From: Eutreptiella sp. 'Long Island Sound 2002'
Taxonomy: Eukaryota; Euglenozoa; Euglenophyceae; Eutreptiales; Eutreptiaceae
Length of the DNA: 64,000 nt
NCBI GenBank assembly: GCA_964036045.1
Contig: OZ038382.1
Coordinates: 87,839,795-87,903,794, forward strand
Direction: 5' to 3'
Made by a program: the position numbers and the translations under genes
The notes under the pieces: model-generated
What the model saw: only the letters and a program-made list of their open reading frames with translations
Database searches by the model: none
What the model was told of the DNA's origin: nothing
Shown: positions 30,790-41,573 of the stretch, piece after piece
Position numbering within the stretch: the stretch's first letter is position 1
How the letters are laid out: each line of letters begins with the position of its first letter

Positions 30790-30990
30790 AGGGGTTTCAG
30801 CACAGGAAGGGTCTGCTGGAACGGTGCCAGAAAGGTGGTGGAAGGGGTTCCAACGCTGGAAGGGTCCGCCGGAAGGGTCCGCTGGAAGGGGTTCGAGCGC
30901 TAGAAGGGGGGTTCCAGCAGGGTTCCAGTTAGGGGTCCCAGCGCAGAAAGGGGTTTCAGCAGGGGTTCCATCAAGGGTTCTAGCAGGTAT
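30790..30990. repeat. El-5 GGTTCCAGC motif cluster, internal
   Basis: GGAAGGGGTTTCAGCACAGG, GCTGGAACGG, GTTCGAGCGCTAGAAGGG, GGTTCCAGCAGGGTTCCAG and GGTCCCAGCGCAGAAAGGGG. It precedes a CTTTCAG acceptor at about 31022, so it probably sits in an intron. Confidence 0.75.
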
Positions 30991-31022
30991 TGTATCGCCC
31001 GTTTCACCTGCATTCCGTCCTC

Positions 31023-31448
31023 TTTCAGGCTACAGTGGATGTGTGGCCGCAAGTGGTACAGCGGGAAGAGTTGGTGGCCGAGCCGCAGGCGCGAGGGGAC
31101 AGTGCAGCATCTGTGGTGGCAGCTGTGGTGGACAACGTGTCGGTCGCATGGCAGTCCCGCGAGGTGGTGACTTGGCCAACGAGTGCAGCAGCGAAGCCGG
31201 GGGCCGTGGCCGAGGTCATATTCGAGTGTGGTCGATTGCCGTGGTACAAGGTTCTGGACCTCAATGTGGCGATAGTGAGCGGCATGAAGGTGGTGGGCAC
31301 GTTTCAGGTCCGAGTGAAGGGTCTGCAAGGCAAGAAGCAAGCCGAGTACAAGTTTGGCGTTGGAAAAGAGTTGCACCGATCTTGGTCGTACCAGATGTAC
31401 CATGAGGAGGATGGGTGGAGCGTGTGGTATCCCTTGGTACCTGCATGA
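31023..31448 (+). CDS. El-5 accessory-type exon
   Basis: The frame after the CAG at about 31020-31027 reads TVDVWPQVVQREELVAEPQA and ends WYPLVPA at a TGA. The C-terminal 80 residues (WYKVLDLNVAIVSGMKVVGT, HRSWSYQMYHEEDGWSVWYP) look like a small beta-rich domain comparable with residues 70-125 of the El-6 accessory protein. The last third of this exon (from 31298) is repeated exactly at 35783-35933, because the tandem duplication starts inside it. No intact start codon is obvious, so it is an exon or a fragment. Confidence 0.5.
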   Translation, partial: FQATVDVWPQVVQREELVAEPQARGDSAASVVAAVVDNVSVAWQSREVVTWPTSAAAKPGAVAEVIFECGRLPWYKVLDLNVAIVSGMKVVGTFQVRVKGLQGKKQAEYKFGVGKELHRSWSYQMYHEEDGWSVWYPLVPA

Positions 31449-31809
31449 AAGGTAGTATTGTAATTCATAAATGGTTTTATGAATTATGAACGGTTTTTGC
31501 TCTTGCTAGGGTATCCATGGGCCATTTTTGTTCAAAACTGGGCGGGTTGGGTCAACACCTTTGGGGTGAGTTGTGCTTTGTCCGCCCGGGTTTTTTTTTT
31601 CTTCGAAAAAATTGCCATTTTTGCCAGTTTTTGAAAAGTATGAAAACATCCTCCCCTGTTCATGATTCGGTTCATAATTGAGGTCATAATTCAGAAATTG
31701 TTTTATGAAGCCTCCGGCGGTTTTATGAACGCTCAATTATGAATGAATTATGAACGCAGACAAAAAAAGGGCGAATGTTGCTTCAATGAAGGCAACTTTG
31801 GAGCATTCC

Positions 31810-32480
31810 ACCATAAGTGTGTACCATAAGTGTGTGTGTTGGCTGGTGGCTGGTGTCTAGTTGCTGGTGTCTGGTGGCTGGTGGCTGGTGTGTGTTGGTG
31901 TGTGTTGAATGGTGGCTGGTGTCTAGTGGATGGTGGCCAGCTGCTGGTGTCTAGTGACTGGTGTCTGGTGACTGGTGTGTAGTGGCTGGTGGCCAGTGGT
32001 TGGTGTCTATTGGCCGGTGGCTAGTGGCTGGTGGTTGGTGTCTAGTTTCTGGTGGCTGGTGTGTAGTGGCTGGTGGATGGTAGATGGTGGCTGGTGTGCG
32101 TTGGCTGGTGGCTGGTGTCTAGTGGCTGGTGTCAGGTGACTGGGTCTGGTGGCTGGTGTCTAGTGGCTGGTGTCTAGTGGCTGGTGTCAGGCGACTGGTG
32201 TGTGGTGGCTGGTGTCTAGTGGTTGGTGTCTAGTGGCTGGTGTCAGGTGACTGGTGTCTGGTGGCTGGTGTCTAGTGGCAGGTGTCTAGTGGCTGGTGTT
32301 AGGTGACTGGTGTCTGGTGGCTAGTGTCTAGTGGCTGGTGTCTAGTGGCTGGTGTCTCGTGGCTGGTGGATGGTGGATGGTGTCTGGTGGCCAATGGCTT
32401 GTGCCAGGTGTCTAGTGGTTGGTGACCGGTTTCTGGTGGCTTGTGTCTAGTGGCTGGTGGCTTGTGGATGGTGGCATGTG
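31810..32480. repeat. GGCTGGTGTCTAGT minisatellite, copy A
   Basis: About 670 bp of imperfect tandem units built from TAGTGGCTGGTGTC, TGGTGGCTGGTG and CAGGTGACTGGTGTC. It shows no coding sense. The same array is at 36295-36965. Confidence 0.9.
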
Positions 32481-32870
32481 CCTATGTACCCTTCGTGAAC
32501 CGGCCGTTTGAATCCGAGATTCACGGTACCGTGAATATCACCTATTTTTGGTGTGTTTTGCTCGTAACTTGGTGCCAACGTGTGCGTTTCTCGTGCTATC
32601 TTCGCCCAAAGTGAGATCCAACAAACGTGTGCAAATTAGAGGTTTGAAGTAGCCACATGGTTCAACACATTTGATGAGATTCGCGTGAATGAGAAATTCG
32701 CGCACCCAAATTCACGCATAAATTCACGCTAGGTTCACAGATCCACGAGAATGTGAAATTCGCACGAAATTCGTACGAATTTCGTACCAATTTCGTACAA
32801 ATTTGCCCCAATTTCCACTGTTTCGCTTTCTCACGGCTCTCAAAGCCTTTCTTCGCATCTTCTTTTGACA

Positions 32871-33059
32871 ATGTCCCAGCAGCTTCTGTCACAGATCGCC
32901 AGCCTGCAGTCGCGCCCGGACCCCGCTGCCGACACCCTCGCCCACTACCAAGCCCTCCCCGCCACCCACCATCAATTGGAGGAGGCGACGTACTGGTCGG
33001 GGGCACTGGGGGTGGATGATGTTGTGGGCTTGGCATCATCCCTCGACCATTGCGAGTGA
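32871..33059 (+). pseudogene. El-7 transposase N-terminal remnant, copy A
   Basis: MSQQLLSQIASLQSRPDPAA starts at an ATG 40 bp after a pyrimidine-rich stretch and ends HCE-TGA after 62 residues. Its place matches the N-terminal stub kept in El-2 derivatives. It is the start of the original gene; the central part with both Asp residues has been deleted. Confidence 0.5.
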
Positions 33060-33842
33060 TAAGCGAGTGCCTCATTATGGCCTCCATGGGGTCCTTCGTG
33101 TCCTGTTGTGTGGCATCAACGGGACACGGGACCTAGTTGTTCAATTGACAGGGAAGGCAGCGGCCACTGTGGCACGCACCATGCTGCAACCGGTTCTAGA
33201 TGAGGCACGGCTTGTAGCACGAACTTGCACCCGTGCCTCATTAAATATTGACAAGGCAAACAGCAGGGGGAAGCTGAGGATGGAGTGTGCTGCTGCCATC
33301 CATTTCATGCGGAACAAGGGTTGGGAGAAGATAATAGATGCTTGCCTACATCAGCCTAGTGTGAGGCAGCATCAAGTAGGAGCAAAAAGTTGGGAGTCGG
33401 TGTGCAAAATGTGGTGGGAGAATTTTGCAAGCATGCGTGCATACACTTGGCCTTCCGCATGGTTCTCCGGGGCCGACTTGGGGCGGCTCCGGTACCATAG
33501 CATAGCCATGGGCACCGCCACAATTAGCTCTAGTGGGGCAAACTTCTGTGGACGCATCTTTGGATCGACCACATGTATTATTTTGCAAAGAAGTGGAGAA
33601 TCTTGTCAAAGTTCTCCTACTTTGCCATGGAGGGAAGTCACCGGAGGCTGAAGCGCATGTTGCGCAACAGCGCGGGCCTAAGCCTCCTCCGGGGGAGACT
33701 AGGGGTGCAAGTGGTTGTGGACAACCACACCATTGATGATAGCCCTTGGTCGCATGGGTGGGATGCGACCAAAAGGGCACAGCATGGGCAAGGGCCCATA
33801 AGTGTACAAATGTATGCAAGCCGTACAAGAAGACATTCTAAC
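33016..33842 (+). pseudogene. El-7 transposase C-terminal part, copy A, frameshifted
   Basis: VLRVLLCGINGTRDLVVQLT and the following helical region match copy B. A missing C near 33516 (GCCACAATT versus GCCCACAATT) shifts the frame before the Glu block. In the shifted frame, HMYYFAKKWRILSKFSYFAM is followed by EGSHRRLKRMLRN, so the third catalytic residue is preserved in sequence but not in frame. The gene end is lost in the 2-kb deletion that joins 33842 to the GT tract. Confidence 0.6.
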
Positions 33843-33845
33843 CGC

Positions 33846-33858
33846 TCTTGCGTGTGTG

Positions 33859-33903
<45 letters not shown>

Positions 33904-33905
33904 AC
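33846..33905. repeat. (GT)n microsatellite, copy A
   Basis: About 28 GT units with a few interruptions. It lies at the breakpoint of the 2-kb deletion in copy A. Confidence 0.95.
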
Positions 33906-34199
33906 GCGCGTGTGTGCGGGCGTGCAGCGGCACCCAAAAGCAACTCCAGAAGCAAGCACAAACACCACACGCGCGCACAAACCAGTGAGCAATCTCAAAT
34001 GGCCCGTACAACCTTTGTTCATAAAACTTGTTCACAAAATGCGTTCATAAAACGCGTTCATAATTCATAAATGGGCAGTGCGCCGTTTTATGACGGTAGT
34101 TCTCGAATTATGAACGCGCGAATTATGAACAAATCATGAACGCAGAAAAAAATTTTCTAGAAACCTGCAATATTTTGTACCATACATGCAGTATCTATA

Positions 34200-34278
34200 G
34201 GATAATATAGTATATAGTATAGTATAGCATATACAGTACAATATAGTGCAGTATAGTATAGTATAGTATAGTGCATTA
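34200..34278. repeat. Degenerate TATAG/TATAC tract before the El-2 derivative, copy A
   Basis: AGTATAGTATAGCATATACA and GTATAGTATAGTATAGTG directly abut the El-2 terminal inverted repeat. The duplicate is at 40686-40764. Confidence 0.7.
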
Positions 34279-35087
34279 TGGGATGCGCTGTTCTAGGGCG
34301 TGGTGCGGAACCCCCCCAATTTTGGGTGTTGTTAATATGGTTGGAACCCGGAATTTTACATGTTACATCGGTGCACTATGATGCAACAATGTGCTTTGCA
34401 TGTCTCGTGCTCGATGTTGCCCGTTTTGCACTTTTTGCGATTTGGTCTTTTCCTGCTCTAACTAGTTAGAACGGGGTTAGAACGGGGTTATGGCACTAGT
34501 TATCGCGTGGGTTATCGCGCGATAACCTAGTTATCGCGGGGGTATTGCGGGGGTTACCGCGCGATAACTAGTTATCGCTCGATAAGTAGTTATCGCGCAA
34601 GTTATCGCGTAGGTTATCGCGCTTCATTTTCTCTTGTTCCATGTTTCCCCTTTTCGCTTTAGCTCTCAAATAATCTACAATGGCACTTGCTGCTGCCCAC
34701 GCTTGGTGCGAGCACCATCAAAAGCTGCTTGGGGTCCGTCGCCTTGGCGGTCCCGAGGGGTTTACGATGGGTGACAAGAGCAAGAGAAGGCTCAAAAATT
34801 GTTTCAAGGGTTGGTCCTTGGTGAGGCCAAGTATGTCCCTCCGCCACATGCACCATTGCATGTCGCTGAACGCCCTGGAGCAAGGGTTTTTGGGACTGGA
34901 GGCACCCAAGGCCTCAGACGTTGACGACTTTGTATGAAGGAAGACCACAAATGCTTTGTGCCAAGTTTTTTGTGTTGTTTGTCCCAGGGAGGGATGGAGG
35001 AGGGGTGCGCGATAACTACCCGCGATAACTGCGCGATATCTGAGTTACAGTTATCGCGCGATAACTAGTGCTCTAACTAGTTAGAGT
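34279..35087 (+). mobile_element. El-2 internally deleted derivative, copy A
   Basis: The left TIR TGGGATGCGCTGTTCTAGGG and the left cluster (TTATCGCG motifs to 34625) are present, then a miniature gene (34681-34937) and the right cluster to about 35087. There it diverges from El-2 before reaching the right TIR. It therefore lacks a right end at this place; an El-2 right end in opposite orientation lies at 35464. Confidence 0.75.
34681..34938 (+). pseudogene. El-2 derivative mini-ORF: N-terminus fused to C-terminus
   Basis: The 85-residue frame consists of the first 31 residues of the El-2 transposase (MALAAAHAWCEHHQKLLGVR) joined to its last 54 (KRRLKNCFKGWSLVRPSMSL to VDDFV). The deletion is exactly in frame. 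All three catalytic residues are gone. Such a peptide could still bind DNA or interfere, but that is speculation. Confidence 0.75.
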
Positions 35088-35304
35088 GGTGGCACCACGG
35101 AGCCGAACAAGCGCCATGTTCAGGTCCGTGATGACAGAGTAAGGGTAACTCATTACAAAAACTGTACAAAAATGGGTGTTCATAAAAGGCGTTCATATTT
35201 CATGGTTCAGTTATGAACAATACTAGTTTTTATACAGGTACCTAGGGATGGTCTGCGGGGGCTGCAAGGCGTTGGAGGAGATGATTTTCCGGAGTCCGTC
35301 ATAT

Positions 35305-35463
35305 TGTACTGTGCTGTACTGTACTATACTAAGCTCTACTATACTATGCCATACCATACTATGTTATACTATACTATACTACACCATGATATACTATACT
35401 ATACTCTACTATACTATACTATACTCTACTATACCATACCATACTATACTATACGATACTATA
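35305..35463. repeat. Degenerate TATAC tract, copy A
   Basis: CTGTACTGTACTATACTAAG, ATACTATACTATACTCTACT and so on, between the remaining El-5 sequence (GTACCTAGGGATGGTCTGC) and the inverted El-2 right end. The duplicate is at 41820-41978. Confidence 0.85.
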
Positions 35464-35702
35464 TGGGATGTAGCGTTCTAGGGCATGGTGCGGAACCCCT
35501 AGTCAGAGCACAATTTCTGGAACACCCACCTGGCCTCAATTTCGGGGCAAACCACCTAAAAAAATAGATTTGGCACCCTCAAAAACCCCCCATCCCCTTC
35601 CTTTCCCCGCACAACCTGTATGGTAGGGGTGGTTTTTTTGGGGGGGGTCAAAGAGTTAGAGCAGAGTTAGAACAGAGTTAGAACACAGTTAGAGCACCTT
35701 GC
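35464..35702 (-). mobile_element. El-2 right-end fragment, inverted, copy A
   Basis: TGGGATGTAGCGTTCTAGGG at 35464 begins a stretch that is the reverse complement of the El-2 right end (15030-15268), including the spacer and the GTTAGAGCAGAGTTAGAACA motifs. It stops near 35702 without reaching coding sequence. Confidence 0.8.
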
Positions 35703-36294
35703 ACGTCTCAGGACGGCAAGTGTGCCAATTTTTTGGCCTAGTGGCCCGTTTTTCAAAGGCAATAGAGCACACGCCTGGCGTGCACGTTTCAGGTCCGAGT
35801 GAAGGGTCTGCAAGGCAAGAAGCAAGCCGAGTACAAGTTTGGCGTTGGAAAAGAGTTGCACCGATCTTGGTCGTACCAGATGTACCATGAGGAGGATGGG
35901 TGGAGCGTGTGGTATCCCTTGGTACCTGCATGAAAGGTAGTATTGTAATTCATAAATGGTTTTATGAATTATGAACGGTTTTTGCTCTTGCTAGGGTATC
36001 CATGGGCCATTTTCGTTCCAAACTGGGCGGGTTGGGTCAACACCTTTGGGGTGAGTTGTGCTTTGTCCGCCCGGGTTTTTTTTTTCTTCGAAAAAATTGC
36101 CATTTTTGCCAGTTTTTGAAAAGTATGAAAACATCCTCCCCTGTTCATGATTCGGTTCATAATTGAGGTCATAATTCAGAAATTGTTTTATGAAGCCTCC
36201 GGCGGTTTTATGAACGCTCAATTATGAATGAATTATGAACGCAGACAAAAAAAGGGCGAATGTTGCTTCAATGAAGGCAACTTTGGAGCATTCC

Positions 36295-36965
36295 ACCATA
36301 AGTGTGTACCATAAGTGTGTGTGTTGGCTGGTGGCTGGTGTCTAGTTGCTGGTGTCTGGTGGCTGGTGGCTGGTGTGTGTTGGTGTGTGTTGAATGGTGG
36401 CTGGTGTCTAGTGGATGGTGGCCAGTTGCTGGTGTCTGGTGACTGGTGTCTTGTGGCTGGTGTGTAGTGGCTGGTGGCCAGTGGGTGTTGTCTATTGGCC
36501 GGTGGCTAGTGGCTGGTGGTTGGTGTCTAGTTTCTGGTGGCTGGTGTGTAGTGGCTGGTGGATGGTAGATGGTGGCTGGTGTGCGTTGGCTGGTGGCTGG
36601 TGTCTAGTGGTTGGTGTCAGGTGACTGGGTCTGGTGGCTGGTGTCTAGTGGCTGGTGTCTAGTGGCTGGTGTCAGGCGACTGGTGTGTGGTGGCTGGTGT
36701 CTAGTGGTTGGTGTCTAGTGGCTGGTGTCAGGTGACTGGTGTCTGGTGGCTGGTGTCTAGTGGCAGGTGTCTAGTGGCTGGTGTTAGGTGACGGGTGTCT
36801 GGCGGCTAGTGTCTAGTGGCTGGTGTCTAGTGGCTGGTGTCTCGTGGCTGGTGGATGGTGGATGGTGTCTGGTGGCCAGTGGCTTGTGGCGGGTGTCTAG
36901 TGGTTGGTGACCGGTTTCTGGTGGCTGGTGTCTAGTGGCTGGTGGTATGTGGATGGTGGCATGTG
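36295..36965. repeat. GGCTGGTGTCTAGT minisatellite, copy B
   Basis: Duplicate of 31810-32480 with scattered single-base differences. Confidence 0.9.
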
Positions 36966-37355
36966 CCTATGTACCCTTCGTGAACCGGCCGTTTGAATCC
37001 GAGATTCACGGTACCGTCAATATCACCTATTTTTGGTGTGTTTTGCTCGTAACTTGGTGCCAACGTGTGCGTTTCTCGTGCTATCTTCGCCCAAAGTGAG
37101 ATCCAACAAATGTGTGCAAATTAGAGGTTTGAAGTAGCCACATGGTTCAACACATTTGATGAGATTCGCGTGAATGAGAAATTCGCGCACCCAAATTCAC
37201 GCATAAATTCACGCTAGGTTCACAGATCCACGAGAATGTGAAATTCGCACGAAATTCGTACGAATTTCGTACCAATTTCGTACGAATTTGCCCCAATTTC
37301 CACTGTTTCGCTTTCTCACGGCTCTCAAAGCCTTTCTTCGCATCTTCTTTTGACC

Positions 37356-37544
37356 ATGTCCCAGCAGCTTCTGTCACAGATCGCCAGCCTGCAGTCGCGC
37401 CCCGACCCCGCTGCCGACACCCTCGCCCACTACCAAGCCCTCCCCGTCGCCCACCATCAATTGGAGGAGGCGACGTACTGGTCGGGGGCACTGGGGGTGG
37501 ATGATGTTGTGGGCTTGGCATCATCCCTCGACCATTGCGAGTGA
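37356..37544 (+). pseudogene. El-7 transposase N-terminal remnant, copy B
   Basis: Same 62-residue stub as 32871-33059, with one substitution visible (VAHHQ for ATHHQ). It ends at the same TGA. Confidence 0.5.
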
Positions 37545-38478
37545 TAAGCGAGTGCCTCATTATGGCCTCCATGGGGTCCTTCGTGTCCTGTTGTGTGGCA
37601 TCAACGGGACACGGGACCTAGTTGTTCAATTGACAGGGAAGGCAGCGGCCACTGTGGCACGCACCATGCTGCAACCGGTTCTAGATGAGGCACGGCTTGC
37701 AGCACGAACTTGCACCCGTGCCTCATTAAATATTGACAAGGCAAACAGCAAGGGGAAGCTGAGGATGGAGTGTGCTGCTGCCATCCATTTCATGCGGAAC
37801 AAGGGTTGGGAGAAGATAATAGATGCTTGCCTACATCAGCCTAGTGTGAGGCAGCATCAAGTAGGAGCAAAAAGTTGGGAGTCGGTGTGCAAAACGTGGT
37901 GGGAGAATTTTGCAAGCATGCGTGCATACACTTGGCCTTCCGCATGGTTCTCCGGGGCCGACTTGGGGCGGCTCCGGTACCATAGCATAGCCATGGGCAC
38001 CGCCCACAATTAGCTCCAGTGGGGCAAACTTTTGTGGACGCATCTTTGGATCGACCACATGTATTATTTTGCAAAGAAGTGGAGAATCTTGTCAAAGTTC
38101 TCCTACTTTGCCATGGAGGGAAGTAACCGGAGGCTGAAGCGCATGTTGCGCAACAGCGGGGGCCTAAGCCTCCTCCGGGGGAGACTAGGGGTGCAAGTGG
38201 TTGTGGACAACCACACCATTGATGATAGCCTTTGGTCGCATGGGTGGGATGCGACCAAAAGGGCACAGCATGGGCAAGGGCCCATAAGTGTACAAATGTA
38301 TGCAAGCCGTACAAGAAGACATTCTAACCGACATGCAGCACCTTCAGACTCTACAGCGGCGGTTCCGGTGTCGCAAGAAGCGGACATGAGATCACCACAC
38401 AAACCCAGAACATTGTTGCCTATGAACGGGGTGCATGCTGGGGTGCACTGTCAATGGAGAGCCTATGAGGGGTGTTAG
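37501..38478 (+). pseudogene. El-7 transposase C-terminal part, copy B, one TAG
   Basis: One frame runs from before 37501 to a TAG at 38011-38013 and continues unbroken in the same frame to a stop at 38476-38478. Ignoring the TAG, the protein piece reads GINGTRDLVVQLTGKAAATV, a helical stretch with WWENFASMRAYTWPSAW, then WGKLLWTHLWIDHMYYFAKK and the Glu block AMEGSNRRLKRMLRN. It ends HCQWRAYEGC. Only the last third of a transposase is present; the region of the two Asp residues has been deleted. Confidence 0.65.
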
Positions 38479-39017
38479 GACAAATTACGGGGTGCACACC
38501 GGTAACATAAGTGTAAAATCACGTGAATTCACGTGAAATTTGTACAAAACTTGTACGAATTTCGTACGAATTCACGTGAATTCACGCCTATGAATCGGCT
38601 ACAGGCTTGCCGCGTTTTGGCACCTCTCGTTTTGGGCGCGATTTGGGCATGGTGGATGCTTTTGGGGCGGGACCTTCATTGGATGATGCGTAATGAAGCT
38701 GGGGGACGAATTTTACCCCATCAAATCCCTCAGAAGGAACCAAAAAAATGGCGTTTCCCCCCGAAAACCTCAAACATTGGGTCGATTCACGTGAAATTCA
38801 CGCATTTATTCAACCGGCCACTTATCCCCCGTTCACGCAGGGTACATAGTGGCTGGTGTCTGGTGGATGATGGCCTGCACTGTCGACTTGTGCACACAAA
38901 CAGGAGGTGTGTTCATAAAATGCCGTTCATAAAACGCGTTCATAATTCATAAAACGGACCGCCGGCCGCCGTGAATTATGAACGCTCAAATTATGAACAA
39001 ATTATGAACACATTGTT

Positions 39018-39150
39018 CCCCCCCTTCTTCCGCATGGCTCCGGCGTCAGCTGCCACCCCCCCTTATTCCGCATGGTTCTGGCGTCACCTGCCACCCCCCC
39101 TTGTTCCGCATGGTGCTGGCGTCAGCCCCCGCACCCTTCCCCTTTGTTCC
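39018..39150. repeat. Tandem repeat of about 46 bp, copy B only
   Basis: Three units containing TTCCGCATGG, CTGGCGTCA and CTGCCACCCCCCCTT. The flanking stretch to 39480 is C-rich with weak open frames. Nothing recognisable as a gene lies between 38479 and 40320. Confidence 0.8.
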
Positions 39151-40324
39151 GAATGCCCCCTCCCCCCCCCCCCCCTCCAAGGTCTGTTTTGGATGTTGGG
39201 GGCATCAAAACACCCCATAACCCCACGTCCGCATGGCGGTGCCATCAGGAACCCGGATGGTCCTTGCATCGCCCCCCGCCACCCCTCACCTTCCGGCTGG
39301 TGGCCCATCCCCTCCGTTCTGTACCTTCCGAGCAAGGGGAAGGAGGTAGACCCAAATGCTTGCATGCTTCTGGGGACTTCAAAGCCCTGCAACAACTTAC
39401 ACAAGGTGCGGGCACATGCCTAGACAAATGCGGAACAGGAAATGGGCTGGGGGAGGAGGAAGGGAGGGCAGCAGGGGGAAGGAGGTGGAGTGTTCATAAA
39501 TTGTTCCTAACAATGGTTCATAATTCATAATTCATAAAATGATCGTCTTTTCGTTTTATGAACGCATCGATCGTTTTATGAATGGGGAATTATGAATGAA
39601 TGCATTTATGAACGATGCAGTCCTCCACCACAAACCACACATTCCCATCATGCGTGGGTGGGTGGGTGTGGCTTGTGGCCTGTGAACATGGGGGTTTATA
39701 CAGAATTACTCCCGGGGGGGGGGGGTGCAGAACAAGAAAAAACAGATATGACCTGAAATCAAGAAGCAACAGTACAACAGTGCCCGAATGTCCTAACCAG
39801 GGTTGCCCCCTCCCTAGGGTACCAGGGGTTGGGAGACTGGGGGGTGAGCCCTGTGCTGTCCATTAAGGCTTTAGGCATGCAGGCCGTGCCACTCCAGGGT
39901 ACCCTCGGGAGGAGCAAAGGGGTTGAACAAGAGTGACACCGGCGTGCTCAGCACAGGGCCCTGCCATTTTGGCTCAAAGTTTTGGCCAAAAAAACTTTGG
40001 CCGCCAAAAAATGGCCAAAAAACATGTGCTACTGCCTTGGGCAGCCACAAAGGGGGGGGGGGGGCTCACTAAATTATGCATTGTGCTCCCATGGCCTCGA
40101 TCAGGCCCATGAGTAGCATGCACCTGTGGCGTCAGCCCCATATGCAGCATGCTCCTATATCCTCTGCCCAACGAGCAGCATGCACCTATGGCATCGGCGC
40201 TGTGTGCAACACTGTGTGGTCCCTCTTATCCCCCCCCCCTTGATCTCTGTCAATGTTGTGTGGTGCCTCTGCAGCCCCCCCCCATCCCCCCCTTGATCTC
40301 AATTAATGGTGAGGCCAAGGCTCT

Positions 40325-40334
40325 TGCGTGTGTG

Positions 40335-40404
<70 letters not shown>
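40325..40404. repeat. (GT)n microsatellite, copy B
   Basis: About 37 GT units. It is longer than in copy A. Confidence 0.95.
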
Positions 40405-40764
40405 GGCGTGCAGCGGCACCCAAAAGCAACTCCAGAAGCAAGCACAAACACCACACGCGCGCACAAACCAGTGAGCAATCTCAAATGGCCCGTACAACCT
40501 TTGTTCATAAAACTTGTTCACAAAATGCGTTCATAAAACGCGTTCATAATTCATAAATGGGCAGTGCGCCGTTTTATGACGGTAGTTCTCGAATTATGAA
40601 CGCGCGAATTATGAACAAATCATGAACGCAGAAAAAAATTTTCTAGAAACCTGCAATATTTTGTACCATACATGCAGTATCTATAGGATAATATAGTATA
40701 TAGTATAGTATAGCATATACAGTACAATATAGTGCAGTATAGTATAGTATAGTATAGTGCAGTA

Positions 40765-41573
40765 TGGGATGCGCTGTTCTAGGGCGTGGTGCGGAACCCC
40801 CCCAATTTTGGGTGTTGTTAATATGGTTGGAACCCGGAATTTTACATGTTACATCGGTGCACTATGATGCAACAATGTGCTTTGCATGTCTCGTGCTCGA
40901 TATTGCCCGTTTTGCACTTTTTGCAATTTGGTCTTTTCCTGCTCTAACTAGTTAGAACGGGGTTAGAACGGGGTTATGGCACTAGTTATCGCGTGGGTTA
41001 TCGCGCGATAACCTAGTTATCGCGGGGGTATTGCGGGGGTTACCGCGCGATAACTAGTTATCGCTCGATAAGTAGTTATCGCGCAAGTTATCGCGTAGGT
41101 TATCGCGCTTCATTTTCTCTTGTTCCATGTGTCCCATTTTCGCTTTAGCTCTCAAATAATCTACAATGGCACTTGCTGCCGCCCACGCTTGGTGCGAGCA
41201 CCATCAAAAGCTGCTTGGGGTCCGTCGCCTTGGCGGTCCCGAGGGGTTTACGATGGGTGACAAGAGCAAGAGAAGGCTCAAAAATTGTTTCAAGGGTTGG
41301 TCCTTGGTGAGGCCAAGTATGTCCCTCCGCCACATGCACCATTGCATGTCGCTGAACGCCCTGGAGCAAGGGTTTTTGGGACTGGAGGCACCCAAGGCCT
41401 TAGACGTTGACGACTTTGTATGAAGGAAGACCACAAATGCTTTGTGCCAAGTGTTTTGTGTTGTTTGTCCCAGGGAGGGATGGAGGAGGGGTGCGCGATA
41501 ACTACCCGCGATAACTGCGCGATATCTGAGTTACAGTTATCGCGCGATAACTAGTGCTCTAACTAGTTAGAGT
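40765..41573 (+). mobile_element. El-2 internally deleted derivative, copy B
   Basis: Duplicate of 34279-35087, with its mini-ORF at 41167-41424 (one change, LDVDD for SDVDD). Confidence 0.75.
41167..41424 (+). pseudogene. El-2 derivative mini-ORF, copy B
   Basis: 85 residues, N-terminal 31 fused to C-terminal 54 of the El-2 transposase, as at 34681. Its survival in both copies reflects the recent duplication, not necessarily selection. Confidence 0.7.

Larger units (their letters stand above)
23763..31452. mobile_element. El-5: GGTTCCAGCGC-motif transposon, interrupted by El-6
   Basis: Visible span between the left motif cluster (23763-23925) and the last recognisable exon (to 31448). The outer ends were not found; the right end has been displaced by El-7 and the tandem duplication. 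It carries an oxygenase-like gene (ATG at 23962, continued at 28873), then a motif cluster inside an intron-like region (30790-30990), then an accessory-type exon (31023-31448). The motif is the same as in El-8, which carries the transposase of this family. So the two are probably parts of, or partners to, one element family. Confidence 0.55.
31455..35223. mobile_element. El-7, copy A: TTCATAATTATGAA-motif transposon
   Basis: The ends are GTATTGTAATTCATAA at 31455 and TTATGAACAATAC ending at 35223. They are flanked by TA at 31453-31454 and 35224-35225, a candidate 2-bp target duplication. Motif clusters (TTCATAA, TTATGAAC) occupy 31458-31745, 34017-34145 and 35180-35220. The element holds remnants of a transposase gene whose middle has been deleted, a minisatellite, and an El-2 derivative inserted near its right end. 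Confidence 0.7.
31298..35782. repeat. Tandem segmental duplication, copy A (4.49 kb)
   Basis: From CACGTTTCAGGTCCGAGTG at 31298 the sequence repeats from 35783 with an offset of 4485 bp and very high identity. The copy includes the end of the El-5 exon, El-7, an El-2 derivative, a TATAC-like tract and an inverted El-2 right end. Compared with copy B it lacks about 2.0 kb (B coordinates about 38332-40320) and one short stretch near 41705-41733. Confidence 0.9.

Noticed and set aside
31810-32480. Trp/Gly/Val-rich frames in the GGCTGGTG minisatellite
   Set aside because: They follow the repeat unit and are not conserved as protein.
33802-34050. Frames with runs of Cys-Val or His-Thr (also at 40250-40556)
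   Set aside because: They are artefacts of the GT dinucleotide repeats.
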